Of a stretch of 10,997 nucleotides of DNA, positions 1-6,073 are shown piece after piece. The DNA is from Amoebophrya sp. AT5.2 (lineage: Eukaryota; Sar; Dinophyceae; Syndiniales; Amoebophryaceae). The first letter of the stretch is position 1. Every line of letters starts with the position of its first letter. The DNA lies in NCBI GenBank assembly GCA_005223375.1, contig RXOD01006193.1, positions 1-10,997 of the forward strand, in the 5' to 3' direction. The position numbers and the translations under genes are program-made. The notes below the pieces were generated by a model that did not search any database, had not been told where the DNA came from, and saw only the letters and a program-made list of their open reading frames with translations.

Positions 1-1819
1 TTGGGCTGGAATGAGGAGGCCAGGAATTTTTTACTTAGTTGTGAAGTACGCACCTTTGGGTCTCTAAAACCGCTCGATGGCGAGAAATCGCCCTTCGAAC
101 CGCGCGAGCGGCCTGCGGAAGTACAACAACGGGCTGGAGATCATGAGGAAGAGGGATCTTCTTTCAGTGTCGACTCCTTTGACGCTTTTGGGGTGCACGG
201 GAGCTTATTGCACATCGCGGCCGCACAGGGTCTCACAAACGTTGTCCGCGCCTTGCTGGAACACTCGACACCAACCGTTGATCTCCGAAGACCGGTCGAC
301 GGGAAGACGCCACTCATGCTAGCCGCCGAAGGAGGACACTACGAGGTAGTGCGTCCGAGGCACGTTTTCTCTAAACATCAGTTGCGTGTTCATGCTCCTC
401 ACAACTGATCAGGCTTCAAATATTTCATTTTTTTAAGCGCTATTGTTAAAGTTTTATGCAAAAATGCTGGGCGCTATGAGCGATTTCGGCAGCAGCAGGT
501 ACCCTTGATGAATTTCATTTTTTTACCACGCACCACAGACTGCCGTCCTGCTGATGCATCATGGCGCAGACGGTGACTTCGCTTGCGCTACTCGATCGCC
601 GTCGGAGGCGGGCTCCTTCTGTGTGAATCTGAATGAAGCTCCCCAGGAGCCACGGCAGATCGCCCCTGATGATGTTTCTCCAGCCCCACGACCAGCAGCA
701 GCGGCCGTCGCACCCCACCAGCCGTCGGACCAGGCGTCTGCGTCTGTCGTGGTGCCTCTTCTGCAGCGGAGTGGTGCCCGTGACGCCAACGGTCCCATAA
801 GCGGGGGCATTTATCATGATCCGACACCCAAGAGCGTGCTATTGACTCAGCCCGCATTTTACGCGACCGTGGCAGAGCGCGGCGCGCGGCAGAGGTTTTT
901 CCACGAAGTCGCCCACCCCACGGCGACTATAGCCACCCCGACCGGGGGGCGCCTACCTGACCCAAAGAGGCTCGCAGGCCTGCTGGTGTACATGCGGCCC
1001 GCGTGGCAAGACGAGTGTCTGCGATTCGTGTTCGACGACACCAGGCTGATCGCGCCCCCGGGGGTGGGGGGAAGGGCGCTGGGAGGCCTCATTCTGGACT
1101 GGCTGGTGGACGCAACCGGACCGCAACCCCATTACTCGCTGTTTTCCCCCAGAATGCAGAGGGCGCTATATGCCTCATTGTACCTGCGGTATCGACATGA
1201 GGAGGATAACGCGCGACTTCATCTACAACGTATCCTCACGGAGTGGGAGCAAGAGGCTGCACAGGTCAGGAAGCAGAAGGCAGGGACCAGTGCGAGGCCA
1301 GGAGGACAATTGTCGCAAATAACGGAGGACCAGAGCGAGGACGACGGGACGGAACAGGAGGCTGCAGGGTCGTCTTCCGACGGAGGAGGTGGTGGTGGGG
1401 GATCTTCTTCATCCTCTGGTGTCCCTGTCGTGTGGGCGGCCAGTACGAGTACTTCCGCACCTGTAACAGGCGCGGGGCCTAGTACGGGGCATCGTCGTGC
1501 TGATCCTAATGCTGAAACCGGGTCCACCACGTCGGTGGGGCCGGGCCACGAGGTCTCTCCTTCTGGTTCTGGGGAAGAGGTCGATACCGAGATTCGTCAG
1601 GTGGTGACTTCTCAACATGAGGACGATGCTGATGCATCCCGGGGGGTGCAACCTGAAACGGCGGCGGACGACGCCCAGTCGCGTTCGGCGCAGCGGCAAG
1701 AGGCGCCGGTGATCACCACGGTTCCCGGGCGGCTCGGCGAGTACATTGAGCACAGGCCGGGTGGGACAAAAATTCCCTTCCATTTTAGTGCCGTGGGGAA
1801 AAAAATTTACCAGATCTAG
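1..1819 (+). CDS. Ankyrin-repeat protein with unrecognised C-terminal domain (5' partial, spliced)
   Basis: The coding segments are about 1-345 and 539-1819, joined in phase 0 across an intron. Frame 1 is open from the window edge and has no usable Met before the ankyrin repeats, so the start is probably upstream. Seen: one ankyrin repeat begins with GSLLHIAAAQG (from 199). A second begins with GKTPLMLAAEGGHYE and is completed after splicing by TAVLLMHHGAD, so the intron cuts a repeat and the join restores the consensus. Exon 2 then has an Ala/Pro-rich linker, a roughly 130-residue mostly helical region (about nt 850-1280) of no family I recognise, and a low-complexity acidic tail with Gly7 and Ser5 runs ending at TAG 1817-1819. 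Ankyrin repeats are protein-binding scaffolds, so a binding or adaptor role is inferred. No signal peptide or membrane segment is visible. Alternative start: ATG 77, with exon 77-120 joined to 168 over a 47-bp GT-AG intron, phase-compatible but weak. Confidence 0.75.
346..538 (+). other. Intron of the ankyrin-repeat gene (GT-AG, 193 bp, phase 0)
   Basis: The donor is GAG|GTAGTG at 345/346. The acceptor is CCACAG|ACT at 538/539, preceded by a T-rich tract. Removing it joins GGHYE to TAVLLMHHGAD in frame and rebuilds an ankyrin repeat, which is strong evidence that the intron is real. Unspliced reading hits TGA at 406-408. Inside it the 14-mer ATTTCATTTTTTTA occurs twice (422-435 and 512-525), and an 8-bp inverted repeat (377-384 with 402-409) lies near the donor. 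Confidence 0.85.
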
Positions 1820-1894
1820 AATTATGAAACCGATGATTGAATCAAAATCATCTCTCTGGCCAAAATCTATGTTTCTATGTTTGTACTCAGCACT

Positions 1895-1940
1895 AGTACG
1901 GGTATGGGATCAGGAACGGAGCAGGAGTACGGGTATGGGA
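1895..1940 (+). repeat. 15-bp direct repeat, 31-bp period
   Basis: AGTACGGGTATGGGA occurs exactly at 1895-1909 and again at 1926-1940, start to start 31 bp. It lies between the stop codon of the ankyrin gene and the hairpin at 1953-2009. It may be the remains of a small tandem array. No function can be assigned. Confidence 0.85.
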
Positions 1941-1952
1941 GCTCCAGCCTGG

Positions 1953-2009
1953 GCTGCGACAGAACGAGCTGCAGGAACTGATCGAAGCTGCAGCTCGTTC
2001 TGTCGCAGC
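1953..2009. repeat. Perfect inverted repeat: 22-bp arms, 13-nt loop
   Basis: The left arm 1953-1974 and the right arm 1988-2009 are exact reverse complements over 22 positions, with loop 1975-1987. Each arm contains CTCGTTCTGTCGCAG or its complement and ends in CTGCAG. It lies about 135 bp after the ankyrin stop codon, so it is probably in the 3' UTR or just beyond it. It could fold as a strong RNA hairpin (structured 3' end or small-RNA precursor), or be a remnant of a palindromic mobile element. The sequence does not choose between these. Confidence 0.9.
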
Positions 2010-2926
2010 TGGGGGCACCTGAGCCACCTGAATTCGTACGCGAAACTGCTAGGTATAATTATAAAAAAAGTGTTCTCATCTGCTCTCTAACTACTGCTCT
2101 GGAGGTTCTGGACACCAACGGCAACGCGCGCGCATTAATATCATAGAATTAGAATGAATCCCGTCCCCCACGCGTATAAAAAGCAACATTTGATGCTCTG
2201 GACATGCATCGAGATCGACCCACGAGAATCTTCCGGGTCCTATCGCACAAAGAAAATGAAGCACGCTCCCTAAGCAGGCAAAGGCCCTCCGGAGAGCAGA
2301 TGCAGCGGATGCGTGGCTGTTAGTGAGCAAGCCTCTTCCTTGAAGACTGTTACGCGTACGCCCATGAAACGTACTGCGATCGTAGTTTTTGAGCGTTTCA
2401 TTTTCGTACTGACATCTCAAATATTTGATGGAACCGCCGGAGCAATGAAGTGCCACCAGGCAATGTGTTCAGAAGTACTTGTACTATCATTCAAGCTGTA
2501 CTATCCGTCCGCCGGCTAGACGGGAACGGGGCCATTCAGGTACCGATCGACTTCATCAAGTTCGTGCATGTGATTTCTCTGCGATCTACTGATCGACATG
2601 ATGCGTCCTGCAGGTGGCTTGCTTGTGCACCCTGTGTATGTTTTGTAGATGAGGTGCTCTTGTAAGCCGCTTAACCCGAAGCATCTCCGCGATTCTCGTC
2701 GCATTGCCCGCCACGTCTACTACGCTTTTCTCTGTATGAATGTATGTCTTGAGATGCCAAGTCTACGGTTTTCTAGGAATGTATGAATGTTTTGAGGATA
2801 TCTCCGAAGCCGCGTCGATGTTTTTTTCTTCTTTCGACCACGCTCACCCTCGCTTCTTTTACTCTCCAGGGCCCCACCCCCGCTTCGTTTGCGGACCTTT
2901 CCCCCGACAGAAAATGTTCCGCCGTG

Positions 2927-2993
2927 CCACACATAGCGTCCCTGTTGCGCGAAAGGATCCACACATAGCGGCCGCACCACAAATAGCGGCCGC
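2927..2993 (+). repeat. Three-copy CCACAMATAGCG motif cluster
   Basis: Near-identical motifs begin at 2927 (CCACACATAGCGTCC), 2959 (CCACACATAGCGGCCGC) and 2977 (CCACAAATAGCGGCCGC). The last two share an extended NotI-like GCGGCCGC end. They lie 204-270 bp upstream of the monooxygenase start codon, on a plausible promoter or 5' UTR stretch. A cis-regulatory role is a guess from position and repetition. Confidence 0.6.
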
Positions 2994-3196
2994 TTCTTTA
3001 AAATTGCAAGGCTAGTTTGCACGTCCTGACCAAGCAACGCAAAAGGATAGAAGTAGCCCAGCCCCGACGTAGTTGTAAAAAATAGAGACTTCGTTGTAGT
3101 GCTTTTTCGAAGATTGATGTGGTCGTGGTGTTGGGCCTCTGCTAAATCCTGCATGTTGCCCTCTTCGAACTAAAGAAGGCCGATCCAAAGAAAGCA

Positions 3197-5218
3197 ATGC
3201 CTGATCATTCTCTCGCAATTATCGGCGGTGGCGCCACCGGCCTGATCGCGTTGCGGTCCGCGTTGTGGAGCAGAAAGTACCGGAAAATCGTTCTGTTCGA
3301 AAGTAGAAGCAAGTGCGGCGGATTGTGGAATTACGACGGGGGCGGAGGCGCTACTCCTGGTACAACTACCGCTAACGCATCTTCATCAAACGTCGCAAAG
3401 CGTAGGAACATCGAGACACCACGACGAATAAGCCCGGTGTACAAGGACTTGCGGGCGAACCTGCCGATGGCGGTGATGGGCATTCCGGGCTATGTAGACC
3501 ATTCGACCTCCTCGTCCTTCCCCTCCCACGCAGCCGTGCTGGAGTATCTGGAGCGCTTCGAAGCGAGTCTGTCAGAAGACATAGAACGGTTCAATGCGAT
3601 GGAGAGTCCGGATCTTGCGGAGCCGGCCAACAAGAAATGCGATGTGCGCTACCACACGACCGTAACGGGAGTGGAACCTCTCTGGGCCGCCCAGGATGAA
3701 TCAGAAGACCCTCATGCGGAAGATGCTGCAGGAACTAAAGGTCGTTCGCTGGTGTCATCGATCGGCTCGCCGAACAAGCGGCGGAAATTTTCTTCCTCGT
3801 CCGCTGCTGCGCCCACGGGCTACAAAGTAACCTCGCAAGACGCAGCTGGCCACGCTAGCGCGCAGTCATCGACTTTCGACGCAGTCCTGGTTTGCAACGG
3901 CAAATTTGCGATCCCGCACGTGCCGGCTGAGTTTGCAGGGGAAGCAGCGCGATCGTCGAAAACATCGCAACCCTTAACCGGCGAATACCAGTCGCAGCAG
4001 GAGAAAATTTTGTGGCGCCACAGCTTTTTTTTCGACCGCGCGGAGGATTACAGCGACCACGACGTGGTTGTCGTGGGCGCCGGTGCCTCAGGCAGGGACC
4101 TGGTCGATATGCTGCGGCCGCACGCACGCCGCGTCTTCTGGGTCAGTCGGGGCTTTCGACGCACCAAAAATTCGTTTCCCGAAAATAGGCGCGCAGGTGG
4201 AGCTCCTCCCCCAGAAGACATCGCGGTCTTCCCGACAACCTATATCACGAAGGCTGATCATGTTCATGATACAAGTGGACCTTGTTCAGAAACTACACCC
4301 TCAGGACCTGCAGCTGCAGCGGACGGCGGCGCTTCATTGAGTTCGACTACTTCGGAAGCGATGAAGCCCACTGGCACTTCCTCGACAGCACGCGCACCCC
4401 TTTACAAGTTTACGAAGCTGATCGCGTGCTGGGAACAGGAGGACGTTGAGCTGATCTCGTGCTGGGAACAGGAGGACCACGACAGCCAGCTGCTATCGGC
4501 AGGCGCGTCACAAGAAGATCAAGACCTGGTTGCGGAAACGCTGCGACTCCCTGAACAGAATAGCTGCAGCGCCAGCGGAACCAGCGTCCCATCTTCAGCG
4601 CACCGGACGACAATTCTCCTCGCCACCGGGTACCACTTCGAGTACCCCTTCCTTCCAGAAAGTCTGCAGCCGGGGGCGGAGCCCTCTGTTCCATGTTCCT
4701 CGAAGTTGCGCGACGGCATGTTCCTCTTCCACAACCTGGCGTTTCTCTGTCTCCCAAACCGCATGGTTCCCTTTTTGGTCGCGTACCACCAGGCGCTCGC
4801 GTTTCTGTACCAACGGCCTAAAATGGTCGAAGGTGTTGAAAGAGCGACCCCTGTGCAATTGGATTTGGATTTCAACTTCGACAAGCTAGGATTACAAACG
4901 TTCGCTTACTTGCGGCACCTGCTGCAAAACCGGACCGACGTCGCGGGAATTGCGGAGCAAGAGCTGCTAGCGTTGGAAGAAGAAGAAGAAAAGCTGCTCT
5001 GTACTACAGCGCTAGAGAACGGTGCAGGAGACAGCGCGGTGGAAAAGAATGCTTTGATGCGCGATCGCTACCGCACATTCGAACGCGACATGGCAGTACG
5101 AGAAAAAATGTACGAAATCGTCAGCGGTCTGCGAGATACGACGATGGACTACAGAAAACATGAATTTACGCGCTACCGCGACGGCCGATATCAGGTTGTG
5201 GACGCAGGATCTCGCTGA
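3197..5218 (+). CDS. Flavin-containing monooxygenase-like protein (FMO/BVMO superfamily), single exon
   Basis: The protein has 673 aa, ATG 3197 to TGA 5216-5218. The family uses FAD and NADPH to oxygenate soft nucleophiles (N or S) or ketones with O2. Seen: an N-terminal FAD Rossmann motif GGGATG (10-15), acidic strand end E35, GGLW (41-44), FMO-like YKDLRANLP (82-90), FPSH-VLEYLERF (108-121), VLVCNGKFAIPHVP (230-243), an NADPH Rossmann motif GAGASG (294-299) and the late LLATGY motif (474-479). The FMO signature F-x-G-x3-H-x3-[FY] is degenerate: H275 and F279 are kept, but the Phe and Gly positions read E269 and I271. FMOs usually have 450-550 residues. The excess comes from low-complexity inserts near 50-70, 180-215 and 345-465; the last contains an 11-residue tandem duplication. 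No signal peptide or C-terminal membrane anchor is visible, so it is probably soluble. The substrate is unknown. Confidence 0.9.
   Translation: MPDHSLAIIGGGATGLIALRSALWSRKYRKIVLFESRSKCGGLWNYDGGGGATPGTTTANASSSNVAKRRNIETPRRISPVYKDLRANLPMAVMGIPGYVDHSTSSSFPSHAAVLEYLERFEASLSEDIERFNAMESPDLAEPANKKCDVRYHTTVTGVEPLWAAQDESEDPHAEDAAGTKGRSLVSSIGSPNKRRKFSSSSAAAPTGYKVTSQDAAGHASAQSSTFDAVLVCNGKFAIPHVPAEFAGEAARSSKTSQPLTGEYQSQQEKILWRHSFFFDRAEDYSDHDVVVVGAGASGRDLVDMLRPHARRVFWVSRGFRRTKNSFPENRRAGGAPPPEDIAVFPTTYITKADHVHDTSGPCSETTPSGPAAAADGGASLSSTTSEAMKPTGTSSTARAPLYKFTKLIACWEQEDVELISCWEQEDHDSQLLSAGASQEDQDLVAETLRLPEQNSCSASGTSVPSSAHRTTILLATGYHFEYPFLPESLQPGAEPSVPCSSKLRDGMFLFHNLAFLCLPNRMVPFLVAYHQALAFLYQRPKMVEGVERATPVQLDLDFNFDKLGLQTFAYLRHLLQNRTDVAGIAEQELLALEEEEEKLLCTTALENGAGDSAVEKNALMRDRYRTFERDMAVREKMYEIVSGLRDTTMDYRKHEFTRYRDGRYQVVDAGSR
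4418..4483 (+). repeat. 33-bp in-frame tandem duplication inside the FMO-like gene
   Basis: Two adjacent 33-bp units (4418-4450 and 4451-4483) encode LIACWEQEDVE and LISCWEQEDHD, residues 408-418 and 419-429. They lie in the low-complexity insert between the NADPH-binding motif and the ATGY motif. The near identity points to a recent duplication. The repeat keeps frame and breaks no recognised motif. Confidence 0.9.
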
Positions 5219-5701
5219 GTACTATCAATCTACTATTAGTTGTACGGCAGCACTCCAACTCCCGCGGCACAAATCATGCTCGCGACAGCTGCTCCGTTCG
5301 CCCAGGACCAGCAATTTTCCTGCAGAGATGAACATGAACGGTGAATGGTTTACTCGAATTTGATTCGAAATTGAGCCCGCCGGCCTCCTCCGACGACAAC
5401 CGTGGCCCCCCCTTCGGTGCAGCTTGTGTGCAAAGAATGTTTGACGTCCACGGATTCAAAAGAAAAAAAAATCTATCGGAACTCTTGACGGCAGTGATTC
5501 GCGCTGGCGGCGCGCGCCCGCCCTACTGCGAGAGTAGATCCCTGAAAAGTATAAGATGATCGGTCGGAGCTTGTTGTATTTCACATCGGTTGTAGTTCGC
5601 GATCAACGCAGCTCCTGGTGCAAGGTGAAGATCCATCGCAGAAATCATGTATCTATGCTTCGGTTTAAGTACTTTACAAAACAAAGGAGAAAGGTGGCGC
5701 G

Positions 5702-5755
5702 AGTCTGCTCAGACACGTCATCATAAATTCCAAGTCTGCTCAGACACGTCATCAT
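5702..5755. promoter_or_regulatory. Pair of 23-bp direct repeats with TGACGTG core (candidate upstream element)
   Basis: An identical 23-bp unit lies at 5702-5724 and 5733-5755, with a 31-bp period. Each has a short dyad GTCTG-CT-CAGAC followed by ACACGTCATCA, whose reverse complement contains TGACGTG, the core bound by many bZIP/CREB-type factors. The pair is about 320-370 bp upstream of the nuclease start codon. The exact repetition is directly seen; binding by a bZIP factor is inference from the core alone. Confidence 0.45.
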
Positions 5756-6006
5756 TTACTTTTCCTCGGGAGATTGAAGAAGAAGACAGTGAAAAGAAAC
5801 CGCATAGAAGAAACGAGACCTGAGCACTGGTTCCTTAGTTAGTGTTTACTATTAGTCTACTCAGTTGGTCCGTCTAGTTCGTTGGTTCATCTAGATCTCG
5901 ATCTCGAAGAAGCAAGCTCCGGCTCCCCCTCCCCTCCAATATCATTTGGCCAAAAGCAAAACTAAAACTAGTACCGTTACCCTAACGCTAACCGATACCG
6001 AGCGAA

Positions 6007-6030
6007 CTCTCTTTAATCTTGTACTTTCAG
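6007..6030 (+). promoter_or_regulatory. Splice-acceptor-like site in the nuclease 5' leader
   Basis: A pyrimidine-rich run ends in GTACTTTCAG at 6021-6030, 43 nt before ATG 6074, with no ATG between. It could be the acceptor of a 5' UTR intron, or a spliced-leader trans-splice acceptor if this lineage uses trans-splicing. No donor can be assigned. Confidence 0.4.
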
Positions 6031-6073
6031 AGGACTTCCTTCCTTGCATCGAGCAAAAAATACGATCGATAAA

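Larger units (their letters stand above)
1820..3196. other. Non-coding interval between the ankyrin gene and the FMO-like gene
   Basis: This interval of about 1.38 kb holds only short open frames on either strand. None has recognisable motifs or a convincing composition, so I see no gene. It should contain the 3' UTR of the ankyrin gene and the promoter and 5' UTR of the monooxygenase gene. A 7-bp-arm hairpin (1832-1838 with 1846-1852) lies just after the stop codon. A 15-bp direct repeat, a long perfect hairpin and a triplicated motif are listed separately. A TATAAAAA string at 2175-2182 is about 1 kb from the next start codon, so its relevance is doubtful. A short upstream ORF (ATG 3153 to TAA 3173, six codons) ends 23 nt before the next start. 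Confidence 0.6.
5219..6073. other. Non-coding interval upstream of the nuclease gene
   Basis: This stretch of about 855 bp has only short unconvincing frames. It should hold the 3' UTR of the monooxygenase gene, which has no AATAAA that I can find, and the promoter and 5' UTR of the nuclease gene. Notable items are a small inverted repeat TCGAAT-TTG-ATTCGA near 5354, a 23-bp direct repeat pair at 5702-5755, a CT-rich and GATCTCGATCTCG stretch near 5895-5910, and an acceptor-like site ending at 6030. Confidence 0.6.

Noticed and set aside
2175..2182. TATAAAAA as a TATA box
   Set aside because: It is about 1 kb from the nearest downstream start, with no gene directly after it; probably chance in an AT-richer stretch.
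2091..2456. 121-codon - strand frame in the intergenic region
   Set aside because: No motifs and no sensible composition; its length is possible by chance in this base composition.
2720..3154. 144-codon - strand frame upstream of the FMO-like gene
   Set aside because: No recognisable domain, a Lys/Ser/Thr-rich composition with poor codon character, and it covers probable promoter repeats. Not supported as a gene.
1820..3196. tRNA, rRNA or CRISPR features in the gaps
   Set aside because: I looked for a tRNA B-box with a matching acceptor stem and for regular repeat-spacer arrays in all gaps and found none. The short repeats present have only two or three units.
5975..5995. CCCTAACGCTAACC, resembling telomeric CCCTAA repeats
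   Set aside because: Only one and a half imperfect units; too short and irregular to be an interstitial telomere tract.
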